Shown: piece after piece, positions 25,707-37,091 of the stretch | Position numbering within the stretch: position 1 is the first letter of the stretch | Layout: each line of letters starts with the position of its first letter | Assembly: GCF_033705735.1 (NCBI RefSeq) | Contig: NZ_CP131131.1 | Span: forward strand, 248,001 to 312,000 | DNA: 64,000 bases | From: Shinella zoogloeoides | GTDB taxonomy: Bacteria; Pseudomonadota; Alphaproteobacteria; Rhizobiales; Rhizobiaceae | Reading direction: 5' to 3' | Program-made: the position numbers and the translations under genes | Notes under the pieces: generated by a model | The model's input: the letters and a program-made list of their open reading frames with translations, nothing else | Told to the model about the DNA's origin: nothing | Database searches by the model: none

Positions 25707-26630
25707 TTATCCCGCCGGCAGCGGCACGAACTCTTCCTCGTCACCCGGCACGATGTCGAAGCGGCCGGTGCGCCACTCTTCCTTGGCCTGCTCGATCCGC
25801 TCCTTGGAGGAGGAGACGAAGTTCCACCAGATGTATCGCTTGGAGCCGAGCGCCGCGCCGCCGAAGAGCATGATGTGACAGCCCTCCGGCCCCGCCTTCA
25901 GCGTGATGTGGTCACCCGCGCGGAAGACGAGCAGCCGGTCGGCCTCGAAGACGTCGCCGGCGACATCCAGCGTGCCGGAGAGAATGTAGACCGCACGCTC
26001 CTCCCAGTCCGCCGCCAGCGGGGCGGAGGCGCCGGGGGCGAGCATCAGGTCCGTATAGAGCGTATCGGTCGGCACGCTGACGTGCGAAGCATGGCCCTCG
26101 TATTTGCCGATGATCGTGCGCCCGGTGATGCCGTCGGCGAAGAAGGCGGGAAGCTCGGCCTTCGTCGTGTGGGAGAAGACCGGGGCCGATTCCTCGAGAT
26201 GGTCGGGCAAGGCCAGCCAGGTCTGAAGACCGGAGATCGATTGCGGCTTGCCGCGCAGGTTCTCCGGCGAGCGCTCGGAATGCACGATGCCGCGCCCGGC
26301 CGTCATCAGGTTCAGGTCGCCGGGGGCGATCACCATCTCGGTGCCGAGGCTGTCGCGATGCTTGATCTCGCCGTCGAAGAGATAGGTGACGGTGGAGAGC
26401 CCGATATGCGGATGCGGCTTGACGTCGATCGCCTCGCCCGCGCGCAACAGCGCCGGCCCCATGCGGTCGAAGAAGATGAACGGCCCCACCAGCCGGCGCT
26501 TGGCCGTCGGCAGCGCCCGCCGCACCTCCAGCCCGCCGATGTCGCTGGTGCGCGGAATGATCAGGTTTTCCAGCGCATCACACGCCGCCGCATCCCCTGC
26601 CTCGGGGTCCTGTCCCGGAAAGAAGCTCAT
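25707..26630 (-). CDS. Pirin family protein
   Basis: A 307-residue bicupin. The N-terminal cupin has the metal-binding segment KPHPHIGLSTVTYLFDGEIKH and IVHSERSPE, matching the His-His-His-Glu iron site of pirins; the C-terminal cupin is also complete. Some bacterial pirins have quercetin dioxygenase activity, others are regulatory; the sequence does not decide. I chose ATG 26630 (MSFFPGQD) with GGAGGG close upstream, although an in-frame GTG immediately before it could serve. It points toward the arsR operators but is not obviously controlled by them. Confidence 0.9.
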   Translation of the reverse strand: MSFFPGQDPEAGDAAACDALENLIIPRTSDIGGLEVRRALPTAKRRLVGPFIFFDRMGPALLRAGEAIDVKPHPHIGLSTVTYLFDGEIKHRDSLGTEMVIAPGDLNLMTAGRGIVHSERSPENLRGKPQSISGLQTWLALPDHLEESAPVFSHTTKAELPAFFADGITGRTIIGKYEGHASHVSVPTDTLYTDLMLAPGASAPLAADWEERAVYILSGTLDVAGDVFEADRLLVFRAGDHITLKAGPEGCHIMLFGGAALGSKRYIWWNFVSSSKERIEQAKEEWRTGRFDIVPGDEEEFVPLPAG

Positions 26631-26727
26631 CACACCCTCCTGTCGTTGGTTCGTGCCCGCATGCTAGCGGGCAAGGAGGGACGTGGATAGGGCGGCGGCT
26701 GTTGACGATGTGTCGCCGGAACGAAGC

Positions 26728-26976
26728 TCACGCCCCGTCGAGCGGCTCGGTGCCCTGCGGCTTGCCGGCGCGGTCGAGGCGGATCTTCTCGATGCGGTTC
26801 TCGGCGGCCGAAAGCAGGGTCTCGCAGTGCTTCTTCAGCGCTTCGCCGCGCTCATAGATCTCGATGGAACGGTCGAGCGGCACGTCGCCGCGTTCGAGGG
26901 CGGCGACGATCTTTTCCAGTTCCTCGACGGCCTGTTCGAAGGAGAGGGCGGAAACATCAGGGGCGGTAGCGGTCAT
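26728..26976 (-). CDS. xseB: Exodeoxyribonuclease VII small subunit
   Basis: An 82-residue protein with the XseB pattern [33 protein letters not shown], the two-helix hairpin typical of this subunit. With XseA it degrades single-stranded DNA. It begins 2 bases after the stop of the deacetylase-family gene and is clearly co-transcribed with it. xseA is not in the window. In many rhizobia dxs follows closely; here about 3.2 kb with pirin and the arsR unit intervene. Confidence 0.92.
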   Translation of the reverse strand: MTATAPDVSALSFEQAVEELEKIVAALERGDVPLDRSIEIYERGEALKKHCETLLSAAENRIEKIRLDRAGKPQGTEPLDGA

Positions 26977-26978
26977 GG

Positions 26979-27905
26979 TCAGCCTCTCATCAGGCGGTAG
27001 ATATGGGTGGCGGCGGATTCGGCGAGGCCCTGCAGGTCGTAGCCGCCTTCCAGCAGGCTGACCACCCGGTTGTTCGCCGATTTTTCGGAAAGGTCCATCA
27101 GCTTGCCGGTCGCCCAGTCGAAATCGTCGGCGACGAGGTTGATCTGGGCGAGCGGATCGCGGTGATGCGCATCGAAGCCGGCGGAGATGACGATTAGGTC
27201 CGGCTTGAATTCCGCGACGCGCGGCAGGACGCGCGACTTGAAGGCCTCGCGGAAATGGTCGCTGCCGTCATTGGCCGAAAGCGGCGCGTTGACGATATTG
27301 CCCGCGCCCGTCTCGTCCTTGGCGCCGGTGCCGGGATAGAGCGGCATCTGGTGCGTCGAGCAGAACAGCACGGACGGGTCGTCCTCGAAGATGTCCTGCG
27401 TGCCGTTGCCGTGATGCACGTCCCAGTCGACGATGGCGATACGCTCGGCGCCATGGGCCTTCTGCGCGTGGCGGGCGGCGATGGCGGCGTTGTTGAAGAA
27501 GCAGAAGCCCATCGCCTTCTCGCGCTCGGCATGGTGGCCGGGCGGGCGGGCGGCGACGAAGGCATTGTCGGCCTTGCCGGAAAAGACGGCGTCGACCGCC
27601 GCGATGGCCCCGCCGATGCCGGTCAGCGCCGCCTGCAGGCTCGCGGGGCTCGCATAGGTATCGGCCTCGACCTGGTTGATGCCCTCTTCCGGGATTTCGG
27701 ACATCACGGCGCGCAGATGGCTTTCCGGGTGGGCGAGCAGGACGAAATCCTCGTTCGCCTGCGGGGCCTTCTCGCGCACCAGCGGCGAGAAACGCTCATG
27801 TTCCAGCGCAAGGTTCAGCGCCCGGATGCGGTCGGAACGCTCCGGATGGCCCTCGGGCGTGTGATGCTCAAGGAAGATCGGGTTCTCGAAGAGAAACGTC
27901 GTCAT
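26979..27905 (-). CDS. Histone deacetylase family protein (acetoin utilisation type)
   Basis: A 308-residue arginase-deacetylase-fold protein. The zinc-site and active-site motifs are present: [23 protein letters not shown] and [23 protein letters not shown] is also typical. The family hydrolyses acetyl-lysine or acetyl-polyamines; bacterial members often deacetylate small molecules or acetyl-CoA synthetase, and the substrate here is unknown. It is upstream of xseB by 2 bases. ATG 27905 starts directly with the conserved [17 protein letters not shown]. Confidence 0.9.
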   Translation of the reverse strand: MTTFLFENPIFLEHHTPEGHPERSDRIRALNLALEHERFSPLVREKAPQANEDFVLLAHPESHLRAVMSEIPEEGINQVEADTYASPASLQAALTGIGGAIAAVDAVFSGKADNAFVAARPPGHHAEREKAMGFCFFNNAAIAARHAQKAHGAERIAIVDWDVHHGNGTQDIFEDDPSVLFCSTHQMPLYPGTGAKDETGAGNIVNAPLSANDGSDHFREAFKSRVLPRVAEFKPDLIVISAGFDAHHRDPLAQINLVADDFDWATGKLMDLSEKSANNRVVSLLEGGYDLQGLAESAATHIYRLMRG

Positions 27906-27975
27906 GGCCGGAAGCTACCCATTGCGGTTGGCGAGGTCCACGGGAAATGGGCCGGTGTCCACGCCTTTTCAACCG

Positions 27976-28926
27976 TCAGGGCGTGAGGAGCACCTTGCCG
28001 GCGCGGGACGGGTCGTCCTGCCGGGCGAGGGCGGCCGGAAGGTCCGGCAGCGAAAAGACGCTGTCGACCGCCGAGCCGAGAATGCCGGCGCGGATGCCGG
28101 CGAAGCTCCCGGCGAAGGCGGCCTCGATGGCGGCGCGCGGGGCGGAATGCACCCAGTTGCGCAGCCAGAGGAAGGCGAAGGCGACCTCTTCCAGCCGGGC
28201 CGTCACCAGCGCCGGATCGAGCTGCGCGCCGGAAAGCGCGCCATACTGGATGAAGGCGCCGCCGGCGCGGATTTGCCGGAACAGCGCATCGCCCGCCGCG
28301 CCGCCGACCGCATCGAGTATCCCGTCAAGCGGTGGTGTCGACTGCACGACGATCTCGCCGCCGAAGGTTCCACCGAGCCGCGCCGCCGTCGCAGCGCTGC
28401 GCACCAGCGCGACGGGCCGGAAGCCTGCATCGGCCAGCAGTGCGAGCAGCATCCACCCTATGGCGGAGGCTGCGGCGGTGACGCCGATCCGCTGGCCGCT
28501 TGCCGTGCCGAAATGCGTCTCGACCGCGTCGATCAGCCGGAAGGCCGTCAGCGGGTTCACATAGGCCATGGCGGCCTGATCGTCGGAAAGGTCGTCCGGC
28601 ACCGCAAAGCACCATTCGGCCGGGCGGACAAGGTATTCCTGCCAGAGCCCGCTCGCGCCGATCGGCAGCACGCGCTGGCCGGCCGCAAGCCCCGTCACGC
28701 CCTCGCCGAGGCGTGTGATCTCCCCCACGCCCTCGAAGCCGGGCACGAAGGGCAGAGTGGTGCGGCTGCGATAGGCCCCGGTGACGGGAATGAGGTCGGA
28801 AGGGTTGATCGCGGCGCGGCGGATACGGATTTCCACCGCGCCGGGGCCGGGTGCCGTGCGCTCCACCTCTTCGAGGCCGATCACCTTCCGGGGATCGCCG
28901 AAGGCATGGACGACGGCACGCAGCAT
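27976..28926 (-). CDS. MDR-family zinc-independent alcohol dehydrogenase / quinone or enoyl reductase
   Basis: A 316-residue medium-chain dehydrogenase. N-terminal GroES-like domain (RRAAINPSDLIPVTGAYRS, VPGFEGVGEITRLGEGV) and a Rossmann domain beginning near GQRIGVTAAASAIGWMLL. The zinc-binding cysteines of classical alcohol dehydrogenases are absent, so it fits the quinone/2-enoyl thioester reductase subgroup, NADPH-linked. I used ATG 28926 (MLRAVVHAFGDP). It starts 4 bases downstream of bioY and so is probably read with bioMNY, although no link to biotin is evident. Confidence 0.82.
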   Translation of the reverse strand: MLRAVVHAFGDPRKVIGLEEVERTAPGPGAVEIRIRRAAINPSDLIPVTGAYRSRTTLPFVPGFEGVGEITRLGEGVTGLAAGQRVLPIGASGLWQEYLVRPAEWCFAVPDDLSDDQAAMAYVNPLTAFRLIDAVETHFGTASGQRIGVTAAASAIGWMLLALLADAGFRPVALVRSAATAARLGGTFGGEIVVQSTPPLDGILDAVGGAAGDALFRQIRAGGAFIQYGALSGAQLDPALVTARLEEVAFAFLWLRNWVHSAPRAAIEAAFAGSFAGIRAGILGSAVDSVFSLPDLPAALARQDDPSRAGKVLLTP

Positions 28927-28930
28927 GGGT

Positions 28931-29494
28931 TCAGGCGCGTTGCGGCAGCAGCGGGTAGCCGGCGAGCACGGCGCGACCGGCAAGGGCGGCGATGCCGACC
29001 TTGATCAGGTCGCCCGGCAGGAAGGCCGCGGACGCGGCGACCGCCGGCAGGAAGGCATTGCCGGTCGCGTAGCTCAGCCAGACGAGACCGAAGAGATAGA
29101 CGGTGACGACACCGCCGATGAAGGCGGCTGCGACGAAGGCGGCGATCTGGGCGATCTCGTTCTGCCCCTCGCGCACGAGGCGCTCTGCGATCAGGCCGCA
29201 GACGAGGGCGCCGAAGGCCCAGCCGACGACATAGCCGCCCGTCGGGCCGGCGAGCACGGCAAAGCCGCCGCGTCCGCCCGACAGGACCGGCAGGCCGATG
29301 GCGACGAGCAACAGGAAGAGCAGCATGGAGAGGAAGCCGCGCCGCGCGCCGAGAATGCAGCCGGCGAGCATCGGGCCGAGCGACTGCGCGGTGATCGGCA
29401 CCGGAATGAAGCCGAGCGTGATGGGCGGCAGAAGGCCGAGAACCACCATGATGGCGGCGAAAAGGGCGACAAGCACGAGATCTCTGGTGGTCAC
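28931..29494 (-). CDS. bioY: Biotin transporter BioY (ECF S component)
   Basis: A 187-residue membrane protein with about six hydrophobic segments. Family marks are LGFIPVPITAQSLGPMLAGCILGARRG near residues 27-53 and GGPTGGYVVGWAFGAL-type glycine helices. It binds biotin and delivers it through the BioM/BioN energising module. It is the third gene of bioM-bioN-bioY, 48 bases after bioN. No BioR-type box (TTATMTATAA-like) was seen before bioM or bioY, so regulation could not be inferred. Confidence 0.9.
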   Translation of the reverse strand: MTTRDLVLVALFAAIMVVLGLLPPITLGFIPVPITAQSLGPMLAGCILGARRGFLSMLLFLLLVAIGLPVLSGGRGGFAVLAGPTGGYVVGWAFGALVCGLIAERLVREGQNEIAQIAAFVAAAFIGGVVTVYLFGLVWLSYATGNAFLPAVAASAAFLPGDLIKVGIAALAGRAVLAGYPLLPQRA

Positions 29495-29542
29495 TTCATG
29501 TCCTCGTTCGAAAAGGCCAGTGGCTCGAAAGGCCTCGGCACT

Positions 29543-30148
29543 TTAGTGACGCCGAAAGCCACGGGCGTCAATCGCCATGGCGATCGTATCCGCATCCTTC
29601 AGCGTCAGGATGATCAGCGGCACAAGGGCCGTGAGCGGGCGCAGCGGCAGGCCGCGCGCCCTGTGTGCATCGGCGATGTCGTGATAGCGCGCCAGAATCT
29701 CCGGCACGAAGCGGATGACGAGGCCGACCGCAAGGCTTACATCCGCCGCCCGCACGAGGCCGAGGCGTTCCAGCGGCGCGGCAAGCCGGGCGATCTCGTC
29801 CATGAAGGCCGAAATGCCGGTCGCCGCGGTAATGGTGGCGGCAAGCAGCACGAGGATGGAAAGCCGGCAGAAGACGACGACCGCCTCGTGCGGCGATACG
29901 AAGACATAGTTCGCGGCCGCCACGAGCAGCACCGTGAAGAGCACGAAGCGCGTGCGGCGGAACGCTTCCGCAATGCCGATGCCCGTCGAAAGGAAGAGCG
30001 CGGCCGCAAGGCCGAGCGCCGGCACGAGAAGGCGAAGGTCCGAAAGGAAGAACAGCCCGATCGCCGCGGTGAAGAGCACGATCAACTTGCCGCGCACCGG
30101 CATGCGGTGGAGCGGCGAGTTGCCCTCGATGTCGAGCCCGTTCAGCAT
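29543..30148 (-). CDS. bioN: ECF transporter transmembrane (T) component BioN
   Basis: A 201-residue membrane protein with about five hydrophobic helices and the two cytoplasmic coupling motifs of T components: DEIARLAAPLERLGL and HRARGLPLRPL (the Ala-Arg-Gly pattern). It couples BioM ATP hydrolysis to biotin uptake by BioY. It overlaps the end of bioM by 7 bases, so translation is coupled. Confidence 0.9.
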   Translation of the reverse strand: MLNGLDIEGNSPLHRMPVRGKLIVLFTAAIGLFFLSDLRLLVPALGLAAALFLSTGIGIAEAFRRTRFVLFTVLLVAAANYVFVSPHEAVVVFCRLSILVLLAATITAATGISAFMDEIARLAAPLERLGLVRAADVSLAVGLVIRFVPEILARYHDIADAHRARGLPLRPLTALVPLIILTLKDADTIAMAIDARGFRRH

Positions 30149-30822
30149 GCCGCGATCTTCCGGTAGGTGCGGATCGCCTCGTCCGGCGGCGCATCGGCAG
30201 CAAGCCGGCCCTCGCTGAAGACGAGCACCCGGTCGAAGCTCTCAAGCAGCGCGAGGTCGTGGGTAATGACGAGGACCTGTTCGGGCAGGTCGGCGATGGT
30301 GCGCTCGATCAGGGTGCGGTTCTTCAGGTCGAGCTGGTTGGTCGGCTCGTCGAGGATGAGGAGGTCCGGCCCGGTGACGAGCACGCTGGCGATGGCGCCG
30401 AGCTGCGTCTCTCCGCCGGAGAACTCGTGCACGCGCCGCCGCGCGAGATGCGCTATGCCGAAGCGGGCGAGAACGGCGTCCGTTCTCTCGGCGATCTCGG
30501 CCTTGGCGAGGCCGCGATTCTTGAGGCCGAAGGCGATGTCCTCGGCAAGGATCGGCAGGATCATCTGGTGCTGCGGGTTCTGGAAGATGAAGCCGGTCCG
30601 CCCGCGCGCGGCCGCCTCGTCCTTCACCGTATCGAGCCCTCCGACCGTCACCGTGCCTTCGGTCGGCTTGACGAGGCCGTTGATGAGCCGGGCCATGGTG
30701 GTCTTGCCGGAGCCGTTGAGGCCGACCACGCCGATGCGCCGCTCCGTGAGCGAAAGGTCGAGCGGATGGAGGGCGATGCGCCCGCCGTAGCGCACCGTGG
30801 CGGCGGAAAAGACGATATCCAA
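30142..30822 (-). CDS. bioM: Biotin ECF transporter ATP-binding protein BioM
   Basis: A 226-residue ABC ATPase. Walker A GLNGSGKTT, the Q-loop FQNPQHQ, the signature FSGGETQLGAIA (FSGGE form), Walker B LLILDEPTNQLD and the H-loop ITHDLALL are intact. It drives biotin import with BioN and BioY. I place the start at a TTG (30822), where the conserved region begins DIVFSAATVRYGGRI; the ribosome site is weak, so the exact start is uncertain. The upstream extension covers a family B repeat. Confidence 0.88.
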   Translation of the reverse strand: MDIVFSAATVRYGGRIALHPLDLSLTERRIGVVGLNGSGKTTMARLINGLVKPTEGTVTVGGLDTVKDEAAARGRTGFIFQNPQHQMILPILAEDIAFGLKNRGLAKAEIAERTDAVLARFGIAHLARRRVHEFSGGETQLGAIASVLVTGPDLLILDEPTNQLDLKNRTLIERTIADLPEQVLVITHDLALLESFDRVLVFSEGRLAADAPPDEAIRTYRKIAAC

Positions 30823-30904
30823 GAGCGGGGTCCCGGTTCGCGGAAAGTGGGTGGGAGCTATAGCATGGCGCGGCGCAAAGGGAACCCGGGCGGTGGTCGT
30901 TGGG

Positions 30905-31030
30905 GAAACCCCTTCGCACAAGGGGGAGGGGCTTACTGTGCCGTGCCTTCCGCATTCCATTCTGAGCGATGAGAAAACCTCCCGCTTTCTCCCCCTTGTG
31001 GGGGAGATGCCGGCATGCAGAGGGGGCGGG
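30905..31030. repeat. Interspersed palindromic repeat, family B
   Basis: Left part GCACAAGGGGGAGGGGCTTA, right part CCCCCTTGTGGGGGAGATGC; the arms are inverted and match the unit at 16238. It fills the divergent gap between bioM and the YcaQ-type gene. Confidence 0.8.
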
Positions 31031-31090
31031 CTGGATGCGGTGTTTCAAAAGAAGTGGAACAAACCAAGAATATATGCCTATCATCCACCC

Positions 31091-32290
31091 ATGACGATTC
31101 TTCTCCCCAATGCCGAGGCTCGGCGCATCTTCCTCGCCCGACAGGGTCTCAGCGCCTCTCCCGGCCGCCTGCTCGGCAAGGAAGGGCTGCTCCGGCTCAT
31201 CCACGATATCGGCTTCGTGCAAGTGGACAGTATCGCCACGGTCGAGCGCGCGCACCACCAGATCCTCTTCTCGCGCAACCAGACCTACCGGCGCGAGCAT
31301 CTGGCCGAGCTTCTGGAAAAGGACGGCGAGCTTTTCGAGAACTGGACGCATGATGCCTCGATCATCCCGAGCGCCTTCTTCCGCTACTGGAAGCACCGCT
31401 TCCGCCGCGAGGACGCCACCATCATCGAACGCTGGCGCAAATGGCGCGAGCCGGGCTTCGAGGAGGCCTTCGACGAGACCTATGCGCGCATCGTCTCGGG
31501 CGGCGCCGTGCTTTCGCGCGATCTGAAGGCCGACGATCACAGGTCCGGCGGCTGGTGGAACTGGCATCCCAACAAGACGGCGCTGGAATATCTCTGGCGC
31601 ACCGGCAAGGTCGCCATCGCCCGGCGGGAGAATTTCCAGAAGGTCTACGATCTCGTCGAGCGCGTCGTCCCGACGCATCATCACGAGCCGGATGTGGAGC
31701 ACGACGCCTTCGTCAACTGGGCCTGCCGCAGCGCGCTGGAGCGGCTCGGTTTTGCCACCCACGGCGAGATCGCCGCCTTCTGGGATCTCATCTCGCCGGA
31801 CGAGGCGAGGGCCTGGGTGGAAGCCCACCGCGACGAGCTTCGCCCCGTCCTGATCGAGCCGGCCGACGGCGGCAAGCCACGCGCCTCCCATGCCTTCGCC
31901 GATTTCCCGGAACGTCTCGGCGACATTCCCGAACCGCCGAACCGGCTGCGCGTGCTCTCGCCCTTCGACCCGCTGATCCGCGACCGGAACCGGACGGAAC
32001 GGCTCTTCGGCTATTTCTACCGCATCGAGGTCTTCGTGCCGGAACCGAAGCGGCAATATGGCTACTATGTCTTCCCGCTGCTGGAAGGCGACCGCCTCGT
32101 CGGCCGCATCGACATGAAGGCCGACCGCAAGGCAGGCACGCTGGATGTCAAGCGTCTCTGGTGGGAGCCGAAGGTGCGCGCCTCGGCGGGGCGGATGGAA
32201 AGGCTGGAGGCGGAGCTGGGGCGGCTGGCGAAGTTCTCCGGCGTGGAGGAGGTGCGGTATCTCAATGGGTGGCGCGGGGAGGGGGCGTAG
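31091..32290 (+). CDS. ycaQ: Winged-helix YcaQ/AlkX-type DNA glycosylase (HTH_42)
   Basis: A 399-residue HTH_42 family protein. The active-site motif of the YcaQ subgroup, Gln-X-Asp, is present as Q44-V-D46 in GFVQVDSIATVERAHHQIL. Family members remove bulky alkyl adducts and unhook DNA interstrand cross-links; this role follows from the family. Other conserved blocks are WTHDASIIP, GGWWNWHPNKTALEYLW and LSPFDPLIRDR. I chose ATG 31091 (MTILLPNAEARR). It is followed by a family A repeat carrying an IS110 element and has no partner gene. Confidence 0.88.
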   Translation: MTILLPNAEARRIFLARQGLSASPGRLLGKEGLLRLIHDIGFVQVDSIATVERAHHQILFSRNQTYRREHLAELLEKDGELFENWTHDASIIPSAFFRYWKHRFRREDATIIERWRKWREPGFEEAFDETYARIVSGGAVLSRDLKADDHRSGGWWNWHPNKTALEYLWRTGKVAIARRENFQKVYDLVERVVPTHHHEPDVEHDAFVNWACRSALERLGFATHGEIAAFWDLISPDEARAWVEAHRDELRPVLIEPADGGKPRASHAFADFPERLGDIPEPPNRLRVLSPFDPLIRDRNRTERLFGYFYRIEVFVPEPKRQYGYYVFPLLEGDRLVGRIDMKADRKAGTLDVKRLWWEPKVRASAGRMERLEAELGRLAKFSGVEEVRYLNGWRGEGA

Positions 32291-32294
32291 CGCG

Positions 32295-32428
32295 GCCCCT
32301 CATCCGCCTGCCGGCACCTTCTCCCCGCAAGCGGGGAGAAGGGGTATGTCGGACCGTTTCCAGACATCGCGACCATGGCGGGGGGGTGAGGCAGCGCCAC
32401 AACGCCCTTCTCCCCGCTTGCGGGGAGA
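32295..32428. repeat. Left part of a family A repeat, interrupted by IS110
   Basis: Starts GCCCCTCATCCGCCTGCCGG with a CTTCTCCCCGCAAGCGGGGAG core, then a spacer, then a second core ending GGGGAGA, where the IS begins. The missing right arm is found at 33564-33590. Confidence 0.85.
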
Positions 32429-32444
32429 GCGACTGTCTTTGTTG

Positions 32445-34610
<2,166 letters not shown>

Positions 34611-34626
34611 TCAATGGGGCTGAAAT

Positions 34627-35727
34627 TCAGCAGAGGTCTGTGGCGCTGATCTTGATGCCGAAGCCCTCGAGGCCGACATAGTGGCGCTCGCGCGAGGCCA
34701 TCAGGCGGATCGAGGTGATGCCGAGATCCTTGAGGATCTGCGCGCCGAGGCCGATTTCCAGCCATTCGCTCTCGCGTGCCTGCGCCTCGTCATGGCCCTC
34801 GCGGTCGTGCATGCCCTTGCGCGCCGTGGACGACTGGCCGACGCCGACCGAGCCTTCGCGCAGATACACGACGACGCCGCGGCCCTCACTTGCGATGCGC
34901 TTCATGATGCCGTCGATCTGGCGGTCCGCGCCGAAGACGTCGCCGCCGACATTTTCGAGATGCAGGCGCACCGGAATGTCGACGCCGTCGCGGATATCGC
35001 CGAAGACGACGGCGAGGTGCTGCATCGGGTCCCAGGGTAGCGTGTAGGTCACGGCCCTTGCCCTGCCGTAGGGCGTTTCGATGTCGAAGCTGCCGACCTG
35101 CTCGATCAGCGTCTCCTTGCGCTGGCGATAGGCGATGAGGTCGGCGACGGAGACCTGCTTGAGGCCGTTCTTCTCCGCGAAGCTTGCAACCTGCGGGCCG
35201 CGCATCACGGTGCCGTCGTCGTTGACGAGCTCGCTGATCACGCCGATCGGCGGAAGGCTCGCGAGCTTGCAGAGGTCGACGGCGGCTTCCGTATGGCCGG
35301 AGCGCATCAGCACGCCGCCCTCGCGGGCGACGAGCGGGAAGATATGGCCGGGGCGTACGAAGTCGCTCGGGCCGATATTCGGATTGGCGAGGTTGCGCAC
35401 GGTCAGCGTGCGATCGTCGGCGGAAATGCCGGTCGTCGTGCCGTGCTTGAAGTCGACGGAGACGGTGAAGGCGGTGGTGTGGGCCGAATCGTTCTCCGCC
35501 ACCATGGCGTTGAGGTTGAGGCGCTTGGCTTCCTCGCGCGGCATGGGCGTGCAGACGATGCCGGAGGTGTGGCGTACGATGAAGGCCATCTTTTCCGGCG
35601 TGCAATGCACGGCGGCGACGATCAGGTCGCCCTCGTTCTCGCGGCCGTCGTCATCCATGACGACGACGATCTCGCCGGCCTCGAAGGCGCGGATGGCGTC
35701 GACGACACGCTTCTGGTCGTAGCTCAT
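34627..35727 (-). CDS. ribB: 3,4-dihydroxy-2-butanone-4-phosphate synthase with degenerate RibA domain
   Basis: A 366-residue two-domain protein. The N-terminal RibB domain (about 1-205) has DDDGRENEGD (25-34) and RSGHTEAAVDL (142-152), the active-site residues that convert ribulose 5-phosphate to the four-carbon riboflavin precursor. The C-terminal part has the GTP cyclohydrolase II fold, but the three zinc cysteines are replaced: HLENVGGDVFGADRQIDG has Asn259, Gln270 and Asp272 there. That half is therefore expected to be inactive as RibA, as in other fused RibB proteins of proteobacteria. It follows aroC by 9 bases. Confidence 0.93.
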   Translation of the reverse strand: MSYDQKRVVDAIRAFEAGEIVVVMDDDGRENEGDLIVAAVHCTPEKMAFIVRHTSGIVCTPMPREEAKRLNLNAMVAENDSAHTTAFTVSVDFKHGTTTGISADDRTLTVRNLANPNIGPSDFVRPGHIFPLVAREGGVLMRSGHTEAAVDLCKLASLPPIGVISELVNDDGTVMRGPQVASFAEKNGLKQVSVADLIAYRQRKETLIEQVGSFDIETPYGRARAVTYTLPWDPMQHLAVVFGDIRDGVDIPVRLHLENVGGDVFGADRQIDGIMKRIASEGRGVVVYLREGSVGVGQSSTARKGMHDREGHDEAQARESEWLEIGLGAQILKDLGITSIRLMASRERHYVGLEGFGIKISATDLC

Positions 35728-35736
35728 GGCAGGCTC

Positions 35737-36834
35737 CTATTTCAGACGGCCGGTCTGGCCGCGGTCGCGCAGGTAATGGTCGGCAATGGCGCAGGCGACC
35801 ATCGCCTCGCCGATGGGCACGGCGCGGATGCCGACGCAGGGATCGTGCCGCCCCTTGGTGCGCACGTCGACATTGTTGCCGTCGGCGTCGATGGAGCGGC
35901 GCTCGGTGAGGATGGAAGAGGTCGGCTTGATGGCGAAGCGCGCGACGACCGGCTGGCCGGTCGAGATGCCGCCGAGGATGCCGCCGGCATGGTTCGACAG
36001 GAAGATCGGGTTGCCGTCATTGCCCATGCGCATCTCGTCGGCGTTCGCCTCGCCGGTGAGTTCCGCGGAGGCGAAGCCCTCGCCGATCTCCACGCCCTTG
36101 ACGGCGTTGATCGACATGAGCAGCGAGGCGATGTCCTGGTCGAGCTTGCCGTAGATCGGCGCGCCGATGCCGGCCGGAACGCCCTCGGCAACGACTTCCA
36201 CGACGGCGCCGACGGAGGAGCCGGCCTTGCGGATGCCATCGAGATACTCTTCCCAGACAGGCACGATGGCGGGGTCGGGCGCGAAGAACGGGTTGTTGTT
36301 GACCTCGTTCCAGTCCCAGTTATTGCGGTCGATCTTGTGCTTGCCGATCTGCACCAGCGCGGCGCGCACCGTCAGCCCCGGCACGACCTTGCGGGCAAGC
36401 CCGCCGGCGGCGACGCGCGCCGCGGTCTCGCGGGCGGAGGAGCGTCCACCGCCGCGATAGTCGCGGATGCCGTACTTGACGTCATAGGTGTAGTCGGCAT
36501 GGCCCGGGCGGTAGCGGCGGGCGATCTCGCCATAATCCTTGGAGCGCTGGTCGGTGTTCTCGATCAGCATGGAGACGGGCGTGCCTGTCGTGATCATCGT
36601 CTCGCCGTCCTCGTCCGGCATGACGCCGGAGAGCACTTTCAAGAGGTCGTCCTCGCGGCGCTGCGTCACGAAGCGCGACTGGCCGGGCTTTCGCTTGTCC
36701 AGCCAGGCCTGGATTTCGGCGAGCGTGAAGCGGATGCCGGGCGGGCAGCCGTCCACCACGCAGCCGAGCGCCGGCCCATGGCTTTCGCCCCAGGTGGTGA
36801 CGCGGAAAAGGTGACCGAAAGTGTTGTGCGACAT
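35737..36834 (-). CDS. aroC: Chorismate synthase
   Basis: A 365-residue FMN-dependent enzyme that converts 5-enolpyruvylshikimate 3-phosphate to chorismate. Conserved blocks: [75 protein letters not shown] FMN/NADPH region and [20 protein letters not shown]. The length is normal. It is upstream of ribB by 9 bases, forming an aroC-ribB unit; RibB supplies the riboflavin branch that ends in the FMN cofactor used by AroC. Confidence 0.97.
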   Translation of the reverse strand: MSHNTFGHLFRVTTWGESHGPALGCVVDGCPPGIRFTLAEIQAWLDKRKPGQSRFVTQRREDDLLKVLSGVMPDEDGETMITTGTPVSMLIENTDQRSKDYGEIARRYRPGHADYTYDVKYGIRDYRGGGRSSARETAARVAAGGLARKVVPGLTVRAALVQIGKHKIDRNNWDWNEVNNNPFFAPDPAIVPVWEEYLDGIRKAGSSVGAVVEVVAEGVPAGIGAPIYGKLDQDIASLLMSINAVKGVEIGEGFASAELTGEANADEMRMGNDGNPIFLSNHAGGILGGISTGQPVVARFAIKPTSSILTERRSIDADGNNVDVRTKGRHDPCVGIRAVPIGEAMVACAIADHYLRDRGQTGRLK

Positions 36835-36922
36835 GAGCGGAACCGGACCTGAAAGATATGCGCCCTCTCTTAGTGGAAAAAGGCGGGGAGGGACAAGGGT
36901 TTCGCACTTCCGGGGTGCGATT

Positions 36923-37081
36923 GCCCCTCATCCCCCTGCCGCCACCTTCTCCCCGCAGGCGGGGAGAAGGGACATGTGGCCCGGCTTTCCTGCCGGCGGA
37001 ACGCTTGCGATTGAGGGAAACGATGCATCCTCCTCTTCGCCCCGCCTGCGGGGAGAAGGTCCCGGCAGGGGGGTGAGGGGC
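36923..37081. repeat. Interspersed palindromic repeat, family A
   Basis: Left arm GCCCCTCATCCCCCTGCCGC; right arm GGCAGGGGGGTGAGGGGC; both with the CCCCGC-GCGGGG core. It lies between aroC (read away from it) and the end of the GGDEF/EAL gene, on the same strand. Confidence 0.9.
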
Positions 37082-37091
37082 AGACTTGCGA

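Noticed and set aside
30823..31090. Biotin-responsive BioR box or riboswitch before bioM
   Set aside because: No TTATMTATAA-like palindrome was found; the gap is mostly a family B repeat. GCTATAGC is present but does not match the box.
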